From Atrina japonica (lineage: Eukaryota > Mollusca > Bivalvia > Pterioida > Pinnidae), in the NCBI GenBank assembly GCA_030159075.1, contig BROG01000540.1:209501-273500 (forward strand): a stretch of 64,000 nucleotides of DNA. The letters run 5' to 3'. The position numbers and the translations under genes were made by a program. Position 1 is the stretch's first letter. Every line of letters starts with the position of its first letter. Positions 29,576 to 41,025 of the stretch are shown piece by piece. The notes beneath the pieces were generated by a model. It saw nothing but the letters and a program-made list of their open reading frames with translations. It was not told where the DNA came from and ran no database searches.

Positions 29576-31182
29576 ATGAGTTATCAACCAATCGGCTCAG
29601 GATACCAATCTCCCCAACAGCCGCAACCAGGATACAACACAAATCTACCCCCTGGATACGTCCCCTACCAACAACAGTCCCAAGGCTATGCTCCGTATCA
29701 ACAACAGCCCCAACAGTACCCACCTTATCAACAACAGCCTTCACAGACAGTGTAAGTATATATAACCACTTGGTAAAACCCTGGTAAATCCAAAATTGGA
29801 CAATGATAAGTAAAATAAGGAAGTAAAAGGTATGTATATGTAAATATAATCAAACACTGACAACAGATCTAGTCAATGAAATGGTGATATATTATGTGAT
29901 AAATACCACAGGGGAAAACATATTGTTTGTGATTGTTTTTTATATTTTCAGTTGCTGACTTTTAAATTTTAAAAGTGAGAAAATTATCACTAAATGTCAT
30001 GACTGTGTTCACAATTCAGTTTAAAAGAGAGCAATTCACATTATTGCCCAATGTTAATTAGATAATAGACAAATTGAAATACATGTATTAATAATCATGT
30101 TTTATTTCTTCAGTTTAAATAAAATATTGACAGTGCATTTTAAAAGATTATTATTATTATTATTATTATTATTACACATAACTAAAAATTAATAATCATT
30201 TTTTATTCCTTCAGTTGAAATAAAATATCAATAGTGCATTGTTATAACCACACTATAACTAAAATTTTATTTACTTTTTGTATTTAGTTCCAAATAAATC
30301 ATGGGTTAAAATAGTTTTGAATATTGTAGCGGTTAGCTCCCTTGACCCATACCGCTTCATCTACATTGGCTATAATTTTTTTCTTTCTCGAAAGGACTGA
30401 TAAAAAAATAATATTTTTTACAGGCATTGTACACAGAGGGGCACTGACTCGGTTTCATTGAACATCTATGCCTATGCTTAACATTCTATAAATAGATTAA
30501 AATGCGGCTTATCAACAGATTTGAATAAGTCTCTTAACATTTTAGGGAATAAAAATAGGCAGTGCATGCATTTATGTGCACTCCCGTATGTGGGATCAGG
30601 CGTCTTGGGGAAGTGAGTACCCCATATCGTTATGGGTTCTGCATTTCCATTTCACATTTAGATATTACGAAATACGTAAAGTATGTACATGTATAACAAT
30701 CGTTATGTATCATTATTTTTTGAGTATTTATCCATTCAGGTACATAACGATTGTTAAACACGTACATACTTTACGTATTTCGTAATATCTAAATGTGAAA
30801 TGTAAATGCAGATTATAATGGAGAGAACCCATAACGATATGGGGTACTCACTCCCCCAGGACACCTGATCCCACATTCGGATTTTCTAGTCATAGAGATC
30901 ATCGTTTGTATACTATCATATAGGCTTATTTGTTGTATTGTTTTTACGCTACATTCTTCCGCAAGTAAACTTAGCTAATTAGCATATAGGTTTGTACTTC
31001 ATTTGTATAGCAAAACAAATATCTTCTTACATATGGTTTGTTAAGCTTTGTTTTCTATTACTTTTCTCAGGTACATAATTAAGGAGGGCAAGAGTCAGGA
31101 AGAACGTGACAGAGAAGCAGCTGAAGATTGTTGCCTTTTAGCTTGTTGTTGTGCTTTGCTGTGTTGTTGTTTACAGAATTAA
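29576..31182 (+). CDS. CYSTM1-like cysteine-rich tail-anchored protein (95 aa), two coding exons
   Basis: Exons 29576-29751 and 31071-31182 join in phase 2 (GT|GTAAGT ... TTCTCAG|G) into a 95-residue protein. Residues 1-58 are rich in Pro, Gln, Tyr and Gly (GYVPYQQQSQGYAPYQQQPQ). Then comes a short charged hinge (KEGKSQEERDREAAED), and the protein ends in the cysteine-rich hydrophobic module CCLLACCCALLCCCLQN. This layout is typical of CYSTM/CYSTM1 proteins, small membrane proteins anchored by a Cys-rich helix and linked to stress responses in plants and fungi; the animal function is poorly known. A poly(A) signal AATAAA lies near 31258. The start is chosen because it is the first ATG after the acceptor. 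Confidence 0.8.
30148..30173. repeat. (ATT)n microsatellite within a duplicated segment
   Basis: About nine ATT units. The flanks (TTCAGTT(T/G)AAATAAAATAT..AGTGCATT) are repeated at 30110-30140 and 30211-30240. Confidence 0.85.
30588..30878. mobile_element. Long palindrome (about 125-bp arms) in the CYSTM-like intron
   Basis: The left arm from TGTGGGATCAGGCGTCTTGG is mirrored by the right arm ending CACCTGATCCCACA. The inner arms ATTACGAAATACGTAAAGTA and AACAATCGTTATGTA also have exact partners. The loop is about 25 bases. The tips resemble the GTGGGATCAGGTGCC end of the retroelement tails at 32565 and 36725. It may thus be two tails joined head-to-head, or a foldback element. Confidence 0.75.
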
Positions 31183-31292
31183 TCAAACAAAAACTTAATT
31201 CCCAGTTAAAGCTTCGTTAAATGTAACGTCACTGGAACATTAAAATCAATGTGAATGAATAAAGTACTATAAACAGATTTATTTGGAAACCG

Positions 31293-31385
31293 TTAACCCT
31301 TTCACCCTACAAATCATAATAAACTGATATAGACAATAGATAGAAAAAAGTATTCTATTGAGATATTTAGGGGCGAAAGGGTTAA
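31293..31385. mobile_element. TTAA-flanked mini-MITE, copy 2
   Basis: TTAACCCTTTCACCCTAC at the left and GGGGCGAAAGGGTTAA at the right: TIRs of about 14 bp bounded by TTAA on both sides. Confidence 0.7.
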
Positions 31386-32439
31386 ATACATGGTACTGTT
31401 TCATTTATAAGGTAGACCACCGTTGACCCCGAATGCCCGATACACTTGATCCTTCATGCACACTCTTTAAATGATGTAAATGAATTGCTTTTTAAGTAAT
31501 ATTCGTGTATGTTACCGTTTGTTGTATGTGAGATATACACGTACTAGTGCACTGGGATGTTATGTAATGAAGGGCGATGTTCATGAATGGGGCCACTTTA
31601 CATTATCTTTTTCGTACACCTGGTTTGGGATTCGCAATTGTTCTTCGTGTTAAGACCGGTTATATCTACTAGTAATTTGTCGTCAACTAATGGAGCTGAA
31701 GTTTCAGATCTTCATCATACTTTGAATACACTTTGGTTATATTTCAGTTTCCATGTCAGACATGTGTCATGTTGTGAATTTTGAAGTATTTACATATTTA
31801 TGATAGCCTACATATTTGATATGTACATATGTGATAAGGCATATTTTAAATAATTTTAAATGCATTGCAGAACGGATGGTTACTGAAATTTTGGTGTCAT
31901 ATGTATCAAAACTATGTTAATCTCCTCATGTAAATACATTGATATCTTGTTTTACATTATAACGATGTGTTCATGAAATAAGAATCAAGCATCCTAATCA
32001 AACACATTTGTGTATATTGTGCCATCTTTACCCGCCATTACAATGAGTTCTGTGAGTTTACGTATGTGTGACTTTCCTTATGTGTGTGTTGTTGCCTTTT
32101 TTCTTCTTCATATTGTTTTTTTAAAACACTCAAAACAAGCATGCGTACTTGAACTAAACATGTACATTTAAAACACATACTGTAATATATTGATTTTGTT
32201 TAAAAATTGTAAATTACATTTTGCCCTGTAAAAAGCCATGTTGAATGCACTGTGATAATTTTATTGTTTTCACACTCTTGGCATTACGGGAAACTAATCT
32301 GAACAAATGAGGAAAAAGATAGTTTTTTATATAAAACTAATGCAAATTAAGAAGTGTCTTTGTTGTTGCTTGTTAAAATGGTCATTTTATGTCTTCTAAA
32401 ATAGTTTTATTTCTTTACATCTAATATATTTTAATTAGG
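31386..32439. other. Intergenic DNA downstream of the CYSTM-like gene, no gene seen
   Basis: AT-rich, without a recognisable frame, RNA gene or repeat. Confidence 0.4.
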
Positions 32440-32464
32440 ACTTTTTGTATGTAATTGTACATAA

Positions 32465-32605
32465 TATAAAAAAATATCAGATACCAAAGTATAAATCTTC
32501 AGGATGTCCAGGATATAGATACAAATCTGGTAAAAAATGGACAAACACGAACCTCTGGAAACCAAGAGGTGGGATCAGGTGCCATGGAGGAGTAAGCATC
32601 CATGT
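32465..32605 (-). mobile_element. Solo 3' end of the RT retroelement, copy 1
   Basis: The block TCAGGATGTCCAGGATATAG ... GAGGTGGGATCAGGTGCCAT matches 36640-36760 almost base for base, without any coding part. Orientation follows the RT gene. Confidence 0.7.
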
Positions 32606-33644
32606 AAATGTATTTGCCTGCATCATTTATACGCCAGTTAGGCAGCCAATCATCAACACAAAAATCAAGGTGTAGTGATTTGATGAATATAACTTACAGT
32701 ATGGTGACTGAAATAAGTGAACGTTTCATTTTCTCTATTATAAATATATTTAATCTATCAATGTTCTGGCTTACAAAGTTATTGCTTCATCAGTTTCAAT
32801 ACAATTTTCTCTGTTTCTCTCAGCATTTATGTTTGAAGTTGCTTTTTTGTTTTGTTATGGATTTCCATTGTTTCGTTTTATGATACTGATGTGGTTTGCA
32901 GGATACAAAATTTTGATGTCACGTTTTAATATGTCTTAATAAGGGATTGTCACATAGAGAAATTCTTCTTCTGTTTGAATTGCTGTATCTTAACAACAGA
33001 AGATTTGAATATTATAAGCAAACGCACTATTAAACTGTTAGATATTATAGTTTAAGTTTTATCAAAATGGATTTAGAAATTACATCAATGCTTTGAAAAA
33101 ATATTTATCTTTATGTAGAGAAAAATAAAATGTTTGCTCATTTTCGGCTTCATGCTGTCCATTGAATTCTATGCACTTGTTAAATCTATACACTTACCTT
33201 TGTTAGTTTCATTTCAATTGTATTATTTAAGTAATTTGCAAAATCGGACAATATCTTTGTCTCGAAAATGACAAAAATATGAAAAAACAATTTTCAAGGA
33301 ATATTATGACAAATAGATATTTATGTACATTTTAAAAGTTGTACAATAATCAAATAGCTACGGAATTTTACACGAAAATGCTACCGTGTTTTAGGCCAAC
33401 GTTAACAGACGACTTAAATCTTAATTCATTTTTTCTTGTTATTGGCACCAAGTGTTGGAATCATGATTTAGTGTATCATGTTTTCATTTTTTGATTTAGC
33501 AGTGGTTATATATAAAGTGATAATTATCATGTTTTCACACAGTTTGTTGTGACCCCTGGTAAATAAAAAAGTGAAATAATGTTGGAAGTATGTCGTTTTG
33601 CAATGACAATACTGGTATAATTATTTAATTTTGTTTTTGTTTGT

Positions 33645-33895
33645 TTTATTGTTTTTTTACGTCCCACTCAAGAATATTTCACTCATATGGATACTTCACC
33701 AAATGCCGGTGAAGAGCTTCAAATTTTAGCCTATGATCGGCACTTACGGCCATTGAGCAGTGAGGGTTCTTTAACGTGCCGACACCTACTGTGAAACGGG
33801 ACCTCGGTTTTTACTGTCTCATCCGACAGACTCGAATTCACGACATCACGTTCAAGCGTCGAGCGCGCTACCGGCTGAGCCAGGCCGGCTCATAA
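33645..33895 (-). mobile_element. tRNA-derived SINE
   Basis: Read on the minus strand it starts with a tRNA-like head. Box A is TGGCTCAGCCGGTAGCGCG and a box-B-like ATTCGAGTC follows. The body contains the ACGTTAAAGAACCCTCACTG and CCGGCATTTGGTGAAG blocks seen in widespread invertebrate SINEs. It ends in AAAAAC-rich sequence. The closest known group may be the molluscan V-SINE/Meta-SINE families, but the name is not certain. Confidence 0.7.
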
Positions 33896-34002
33896 ATTTT
33901 TTAAACATAAATTATATATTTCACAGTGTGCGATACTCTGTCCAAGAAAATGTCTCTACTTTGCAATGCGTGCATTATACAGTATATGTCCACACTTATT
34001 TC

Positions 34003-34066
34003 ATTTGAATTTGACAGTGGACTCGCTGCGGATGTGACCGGTCAACAGGGGATGGTTGCTCACCAG
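34003..34066 (+). mobile_element. Fragment of the RT retroelement tail
   Basis: TTTGACAGTGGACTCGC and GTGACCGGTCAACAGGGGATG match the inverted tail at 38160-38215. Confidence 0.55.
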
Positions 34067-35267
34067 ATTAACTCAAATTTTAGCGATTTGGAAATATGTT
34101 ATGATTTTTAATTTTTTGCGTCACACTTATGATTTTTCTGTAAAAAAATTATAAATACTTAGAGTACAGTACACAAGATTTGAGTACGTACTCAAACATT
34201 TTAAAAAATATTTCTGAAGTTTTCTTCAAATGAGCAATTGTTTTTATCATTATTTACAATTGCATGCCATTAATAATGCTATTAATGTCCAGTTACAGAA
34301 TGAAGTTTGCATGTTTGTACCTTAAAATCGTGAAAAGTTTTGAGGACGCACAAACGATGATATATCCAATGTAGGTGGTTGCAATTAGTTCGAAAAAAAA
34401 AACTCGTTATTTAGATTCTAAATTGAACTGTTTTGAGTAAATACGAATATGGTATTATTAATTAGTGACACCTCTGGTTAAATGGTTATTATTGCTAAAT
34501 CGATAACAAACATTTATAATACACCCTACAGTTGTGATTGGAATTTGCATCATGGGAATATTGATGAAAGAGTATTGTCAGACCGTTTCATTGATGATTC
34601 CTCAAAGCAATACCATCGTAAACACAACATCAAACTGGTCCATAATTCGTAATTGTCTAATGACGATAACTGTCAAAGTGATCAAAGATGTATCGAAATG
34701 ATTGAGTTTTTATTTAACTCTTTGACCCCTAAATTCTTATTTGGTCTCAACCACTTTAAAAATGGTTAATACACTTCAAAGAATGGTCCACTGTCAGAAT
34801 TCATGGGTTGTAATTATATGGATAAAAATTCTACAATAATTTTATGTGTGATTTAACCTGCGTACTCCTGAAAAACGACAGTGGATCATTCTATGAATTG
34901 ATTTGGGTGAGTCTAAATGTAACCACAGGGTTGATGAGTTAAAGTGTTATAGATTCGTAATTTGTGGAAGTATTTTCGGAAATACACTGGTGTCGCTTAA
35001 AGTGACCTCGACATTACATTATGAATTCATAATCTTCCCTAAACACAATCAGACAGTAATAGCTGTCTCTACAATTCCTTGTAGGTGTTAAAGTCTGATC
35101 ATTTCATGAAAGCAACTCCACAATTACAACTTTGTAGATGCTGGATAAAGTGGTTTTAATATGCTAAAAATGTGACATAAATATGTTACTATTAATGCTA
35201 TGTTTGTTATAAACATAATGTTTAAGTTAGAAGTTTGTATATAAAAAAAGCCAAAAATAAACGCCCA
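34067..35267. other. Intergenic DNA, no gene seen
   Basis: No convincing coding region, repeat or RNA gene. Confidence 0.4.
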
Positions 35268-36040
35268 AGACAATAATTTCTGTCAATATGACTTCATCAG
35301 TTGAGCTCGAATTGTTTAAAAATAGATGTATTAATCTGAAAGAAAGATGTGGTATGAGACAAAGTCAGCCACTTAGCCTTATTGTATTGTCAAATCCGTC
35401 TGTGAGTTACCAATGTAAAAATATTAATTCCTTAGTTTTTCAGACCTCGAAAATTTAAAAATCAGTAATATCTAGTATACAAAACATTACTTTACTGCAA
35501 ACATACCGAATATATAGCAAAATATATCGCTCCTGTGTCGAAACATATTGTATAAATGGTAATTTCCTCCTCCTAGTTATTTTCGCCCTCTTACAACAGA
35601 AAACGTTTTCACTCCGTCTTAAATTTTCAATAACATTTTCTCAAGAAGGACATGTGTGTCCGTGCTTCAATTATTTAGCTTGAAACACTCTTTCATTTTA
35701 AATTCACCCCTTCTTTTTATGGACAAATATGGCGAAAATTAAACGGGAGCGAAAATTCCAAGGTATTGTCTGATTCACATAAGATGGCGGGATGGAGTAA
35801 CCTTTTGATTATCACACGGATGATTCTACTGACTTTTTGGTTATAAATATTATAAACATACTACCAAAGTTATAATGCTCAAGACGACATCGTTTCTGTC
35901 AATTAGACTTCATCAGTTGTGCTCCAATTTAAAAGTTATGTGTATTTTCTAAAGAGAAAGTGGTATTATACAAGGCCAAATAATATCTCTAAAAGTATAG
36001 CCGAAATCCGTCTAAGAGTAACCACTGTAAAAAATGACTA
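35268..36040. repeat. Direct repeat pair at the edge of the retroelement
   Basis: Segments 35268-35430 and 35878-36040 are diverged direct copies. Shared blocks are CAAGAC(A/G)A..TTTCTGTCAAT, ACTTCATCAGTTG(A/T)GCTC, AATCCGTCT and the TTAG end. Confidence 0.65.
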
Positions 36041-36335
36041 TCTTAGCTTTAGAAATTTTTTTGAATTTAAATGGTTATAACAAGCTGCACGGGAAAACGT
36101 TTTATTCCTTGCTGGATACTCTCTTATGTATGGTGACAAGTAGGAATGATTCCTCTAGCCAGTGTAATTTTAATATTATGCGTTATCACCTAAAATTCAA
36201 ACTCGCCCAGGTGAAAAAGGGTTCCAGAGAGTCCGACCCGCCAGGTTATATGGATTTTACTATATACAGTTGTTCAGCGTCTGAAAGTATCCCGACATAT
36301 AAATACTGTTTATCATCATTAGATTTATCACTTTA

Positions 36336-36480
36336 GAGGTACCGTCGTGCCCGAGGTGTTAGAGTATTGCAATTCCTCACCTCTAATAAGGGACCTCATG
36401 TTTCGAGTCCTAATGGAATCTAAGCTGATTTTGTGAGAAAGTCTACCAATTTACTTGCGGAATATCCGGCAAATTGTAAC
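36336..36480 (+). mobile_element. tRNA-derived SINE, second family, copy 1
   Basis: A head with tRNA-like boxes (GTGCCCGAGGTGTTAGAG and TTTCGAGTCCTAATGG), then AAGCTGATTTTGTGAGAAAG and CCAATTTACTTGC, shared in inverted orientation with 40880-41020. Confidence 0.6.
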
Positions 36481-36599
36481 CAGGTTCTCTCGTCCGCCAT
36501 TAAAAACCGGCCACCATCATATTACTGAAAAATTGTTGAGCGGGGCGTTATACACCAATCAACCAAAACAAAGAAAACTCATTACAGAAATATTTCCGT

Positions 36600-36790
36600 A
36601 AAACTTGACATGGTAAGGAAATATAAAAATTTCAGATACCAAAGTATAAATCAATAGAATGTCCAGGACATAGATACAAATTTGGTAAAAATGGACAAAC
36701 ACGGACCTCTGGAAACCAAGAGGTGGGATCAGGTGCCATGGAGGAGTAAGCATCCCCTGTCGACCGGTCACACCCGCCGTGAGTCCACAG
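36600..36790 (-). repeat. Retroelement 3' tail
   Basis: Carries AGGTGGGATCAGGTGCCATG and TCAGATACCAAAGTATAAAT. Related copies at 32465, 34003, 38040 (inverted) and 45800. Confidence 0.7.
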
Positions 36791-37746
36791 TCAAGTCAAA
36801 TGTGTGAGGAGTGTATCCTCGTCACAATTGGTACAGACGTCTGAACAACCGCCAACGAAAAGGCAACTCAACATTTCACTTAGTGAAACAGAGTAGTCGC
36901 AAACAAGACTATTATACAGACCATACAATTTGCGGATCGTTGACATTAAACGTGGTTTTCGATATCCCTGTGTCAATAATTTGTCAGTGAGTAGTTTACC
37001 TCTGCATATGAAATCTTCATATGTTGTGCACGCCCTGGCATATCCGATCATTTGTGAAATATAAACTCCATATGCGGGTGACTGAGGGATATTACTACTT
37101 AAATGTGGAAAATTTACGATGGGAAAGCCGAAATCGTCGCGTTTATCGTATAGCTTAGTTGCTAATTTCCCGTCTGTGTTTATATTAAGTAAAATGTCTA
37201 AGTATGAAGCGTGTGTGTTTGATTCTGTTGTATCTTTAATTTCTAGTTCGCTGGGATATATCGCATTGACATATGTATGAAAATTGTCATTATTAATTGA
37301 CAAAACGTCGTCGATATATCTAAATGTCAAATTAAAGGACACGGCTAACTTTTTCTTCTTTTGATTCAGCAGTTTCTGAATGAAGTCTGCTTCGTATGAA
37401 TAAAGGAACAGGTCTGCCAATAAAGGAGCACAATTGGTTCCCATAGGAATGCCGACAGTTTGGTGAAAGACCACGTCTCCGAACATTACAAATATATTGT
37501 CTATTAGAAATTCCAGCATGTTTTTATGTCAACTTCAGTATATTTATGTGTAGAATCAGAGTGGTGTTTGACGAAATAAGTATCCTGATAGCCAATCACT
37601 AGATATTTAAATTTTAGGGTACCACCTTTAGTGAAAAAGCAGTTGTCTATGATGCTGAAAAGTCTTTCTTTTAATTTTTTATGTGGGATAGTAGTGTAAA
37701 GAGTAGAGAAGTCATAAGTTTTGATACTGTGAATTCGAGAAAACAA
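36791..37746 (-). pseudogene. Reverse transcriptase fragment, one frameshift
   Basis: Two overlapping minus-strand frames (37746-37504 and 37519-36791) read as one protein of about 315 residues with a one-base break near 37510. It contains the entry motif KTYDFSTLYTTIPH, the core QTVGIPMGTNCAPLLADLFL and the catalytic RYIDDVLSINN with its two aspartates. Then comes a thumb-like region (ATKLYDKRDDFGFPIVNFPH) and a C-terminal Cys cluster (GGCSDVCTNC). The N-terminus upstream of the fingers is missing. The GIPMGTNCAP/YIDD pattern is common in animal retroelements and fits a Penelope-like type best, though I cannot confirm the clade. The break makes it inactive as read. Confidence 0.75.
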
Positions 37747-38039
37747 ATGTCCACTGAATTTCAGTATATGACGTGAATAACTCCGAGTTTAATATGTCAC
37801 TAAAAATTTTTAATGGTTGAATATACTACAATTCCCGATAGACCCATTAATTATTCTTTACACCGGTTCTTTGTGTAATGTGTACTACCACAAAATTGGA
37901 GTACAACGTAACATAATAAATATAATAATAAACCTTTTCATAAAATTGTCAATTAGCAATCGAATCAAACACCTGTGTGGTCGAAACAACCAATAATATT
38001 TTATTGCTTCTTAAAACATTTACGGAAAAGTTTCATATA

Positions 38040-38345
38040 TTTTGGAATAATAGTCTTGTATTTGATTACTCTGTTTCACTGGGTGAAATGTTGAGTTGAC
38101 TTTTCGTTGGCGGTTGTTGAGACGTCTACCAATTGTGACGAGGATTCGTTGCTCACGTATTTCATTTGGACTTGACTGTGGACTCACGGTGGGTGTGACT
38201 TGTCTTCAGGGGATGCTTACTCCTTCATGGCATCTTATCTCACCTCTTGGTTTCCAGAGGTCCGTGTTTGTCCATTTTTGCCGGATTTGTATCTGTGTCC
38301 TGGACATCCTAAAGATTTATACTTTGGTATCTGAGATGTTTTATA
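38040..38345 (+). repeat. Inverted copy of the retroelement tail and RT 3' end
   Basis: Reverse complement of 36600-36905, including the last codons of the RT frame (TTTCACTGGGTGAAATGTTG) and the CCTCTTGGTTTCCAGAGGTC block. Confidence 0.7.
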
Positions 38346-38983
38346 TTAGTAAATGGTCAGTAATCAACATTTCGTGATACGTTGTTGCCCAGGGTCCAAG
38401 AAAAAAATCTTAAATGTAAGTCAAGTTAATGTTTAGTCATCAATAGAATGGTCGTGTACTACTTTTAAACATTTTTATAATGAAATCCATATAACCTGGC
38501 GGAATGAGGTCTTGCGAACCCTTTCTTGACCTGGACGAGTTTAAATTTTAGGTCATAAAGTATAACATTAAAATTTCACTGACTAGATTAATCTTTCCTG
38601 CTTGTTACCATACATAAGATAATATCCAGTGAGGAATAAAACGTTTTTCTTGTGCAGCTTGCCATAACCGAAAAGTGAGTGGAATCATCCGTATGATAAT
38701 AAAAGGTTACTCGTCCCGCCATTTTATGTGAATCGGACATCACATGGGTTCGGTAAAATACGTTATTTTATATCCATCTAGTATTCGAGTAGTTGACATT
38801 CAGAAAATTCACTATATTTCACTTTATACTGTTTTGACTTTATTATAAAGTGGCTACGTGATACTGGAAACATAAATTTCACATATTAATTTTAAATGCC
38901 ACGACTCCCTAATATCCATATACAATGTGTTTACTCAAGTGTAACATTCATAACTGAACATACCTAGCCACAAAAGTAAGTTT

Positions 38984-39145
38984 TTACGGATTTAATTTTA
39001 AAATTCGTGATGTTTGACAATGTCTTTTCCATCCTGGAGAACCCAATAGGTCACACTGACAAGTTGTTCCGTCCCAGTCATCATAACTGGATACAATGTA
39101 GTGACAGGGGCCATATCTGTAAAGCAGCCCACAGGAGAGTGACAT
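38984..39145 (-). CDS. Cys-rich unknown ORF or terminal exon
   Basis: An open frame of 53 codons from an ATG at 39143-39145 encodes a compact cysteine-rich segment: SCGLLYRYGPCHY, then DDWDGTTCQCDLLGSPGW and KRHC. The six cysteines and aromatic residues look like a small secreted domain rather than chance sequence. Upstream in the same direction a hydrophobic run in another frame (LFSFVVIFTLTISSA, about 39185-39230) resembles a signal peptide, but no clear splice joins them. It may be the last exon of an unseen gene, or a decayed gene. Confidence 0.3.
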   Translation of the reverse strand: MSLSCGLLYRYGPCHYIVSSYDDWDGTTCQCDLLGSPGWKRHCQTSRILKLNP

Positions 39146-39239
39146 CACTTGTCATCTTTACAAGAAAGAAAATCTAAACTTAGCACTGGATATCGTCAAC
39201 GTAAATATCACGACAAAGGAAAACAGCTTGTACGACTTT

Positions 39240-40840
39240 TTGTTGAAGTCACATGATCTGAGTACAAATTATTCCACAAAACTGAATATAACAATTCTAA
39301 AGAGGCCTGTTGGTGGAAGTCTCATTAGTTGATAATAAAACAACAAGTTGTGACATTTCATATTGATATGATTTAATTCTTTTTCTTATAAAAATACATC
39401 ACATCTAATTTTGTTCTATGTCTAACATATACAAATACTGCTTTGCATCTACTTTGATAAAAGAGATGCAGAAAAATACAACCTATATCACATACTTAGG
39501 TTTACATGTACTCATTTATTGTAATATAGCACCACATAAAATAAAGCGGACGTGAGCATGTTGAAGAAGATAAAAGGCACCGATTTTGTAGAACAAATCA
39601 GGCTCAAATTTTAAAAACAACATTACAAAGGTTGTGTACACAAATAACCTGAAAAGAATATGTTTATTACTGATAAATCGTTTAAAACCATATATATATA
39701 TATCGAAAAAGAACTTCAAAACTTAACAAGGATAAGAATTTATACACAGTAATAACATCCTTGAAAATAAAAAAAATTAACATGCAAAAGGTGTTATAAA
39801 ATGTGAGACTTAAGGTAAAAAAGACCTGATAACTATTGAATTTCTGTGCTTATTTATTCTCACTGACAAATAATAGTGTATCTTTGAACCAAGACAACCA
39901 CATAACCACAGAGGTTCATAGAGGAGATGTAAATATGGTTTTGTTTAAATACAGTCCAATGGCGGCCTGTTATAGTACGTCAAGCACTCAGTAAAAGCAC
40001 ACTATAATTATAATTCCAGTCTATTCAATTCAGTCAAGATATTTTTAGTGTTAATCTCTTCCAACAAAAAATACATGTTTTACGCTAAAATCAATACTTT
40101 AAAAGTTATACTCTAGGACCAGTTTTGAAATGTGGAAGAGCAAGTATGATTACATAGTACCAGAAAAGACCACCATAGGGCCCTCCCCAAATGTAACCAG
40201 GATAAAATCCAGCAAGGTTTTAAATGAGCCGACTAGTGGAGATATCAAGTTTGATATGATTCCACTCTTACCACCTTGCCACAGAGGCCCTAACTAGAGT
40301 TATGATTAAAACTTTAAACATGCAATTAGACTAACAGAAAGTTTTAGGTCAGTAAATAACGTAAAGACAAGAAAACAACAGCTATAGTTTTACATTTTGT
40401 TACAAACATCCAACTTGTCTTACATTCTAGTTGCTTAACTGTATATGATTAACATAGAAACAAAAAGTCGTCTCACTCTAAATTGATAGAAATATCAGTA
40501 AACATGTAAAAGTGGATCCTGGCTCTTTTCTTTGGTTTATAATTTGCAAAATGACCTACAGTAACAATGAACTAACACAGATAAAAATCTAAATAAATGT
40601 CTATCATCATCTGAAGTTCATATTAGATACTAATAAATGTTTGACCAATATATCGGAAGAAAATTAAATATCGATATCTTTTCAATTTCAAGAACATTTT
40701 CTTACATATTTTCCCCAAAACTAAAAAGTTCCAAATTCTTCATTATAAATATTTTAAGTATACTTGAATAGTATGATTTTTACTTTTTTGTTAATTGAAT
40801 GGTGTTTAGGCCACACTCAGTTATATGATGGTAACCAGTT
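39240..40840. other. Intergenic DNA, no gene seen
   Basis: AT-rich, without recognisable genes or repeats. Confidence 0.4.
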
Positions 40841-40844
40841 TTAT

Positions 40845-41025
40845 TACGGTAAAAAAAGGATCTTGTTACAATGTACCTGGGAAGAGACCACCGTTCTTCT
40901 GCAAGTAAACTGACAATTTTTCTCACAAAATCAGCTTAGGTTCCAGTGGGACTTGAACCCATGCAGTCTAGACTTCATAGTTTAAAGAGCAATCCTCTAA
41001 ACACTTGGCCACAGAGGCCTCCCCC
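40845..41025 (-). mobile_element. tRNA-derived SINE, second family, copy 2
   Basis: On the minus strand it starts GGAGGCCTCTGTGGCCAAGT and continues to a perfect box B GGGTTCAAGTCCC. It then has TAAGCTGATTTTGTGAGAAA and CAGTTTACTTGCAGAAG. The tRNA-like head is well preserved, but the anticodon arm region is expanded, so it is a SINE rather than a tRNA gene. Confidence 0.7.

Larger units (their letters stand above)
35745..38760 (-). mobile_element. Retroelement with inverted arms around a reverse transcriptase (Penelope-like?)
   Basis: The arm 35745-36260 is inverted at 38490-38760. Shared blocks include CACATAAGATGGCGGGA, GATGATTC, CGTTTTATTCCT and CC(A/G)GGTTATATGGATTT. Inside, a second inverted pair (36600-36905 and 38040-38345) surrounds the RT gene. 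Head-to-head terminal segments are known for Penelope-like elements, whose LTR-like ends can be partial or inverted. No endonuclease domain was seen, so the assignment is tentative. Confidence 0.6.

Noticed and set aside
40945..41022. A tRNA gene on the minus strand
   Set aside because: Boxes A and B are good, but spacing and arms do not fold into a cloverleaf, and the body is shared with other SINE copies.
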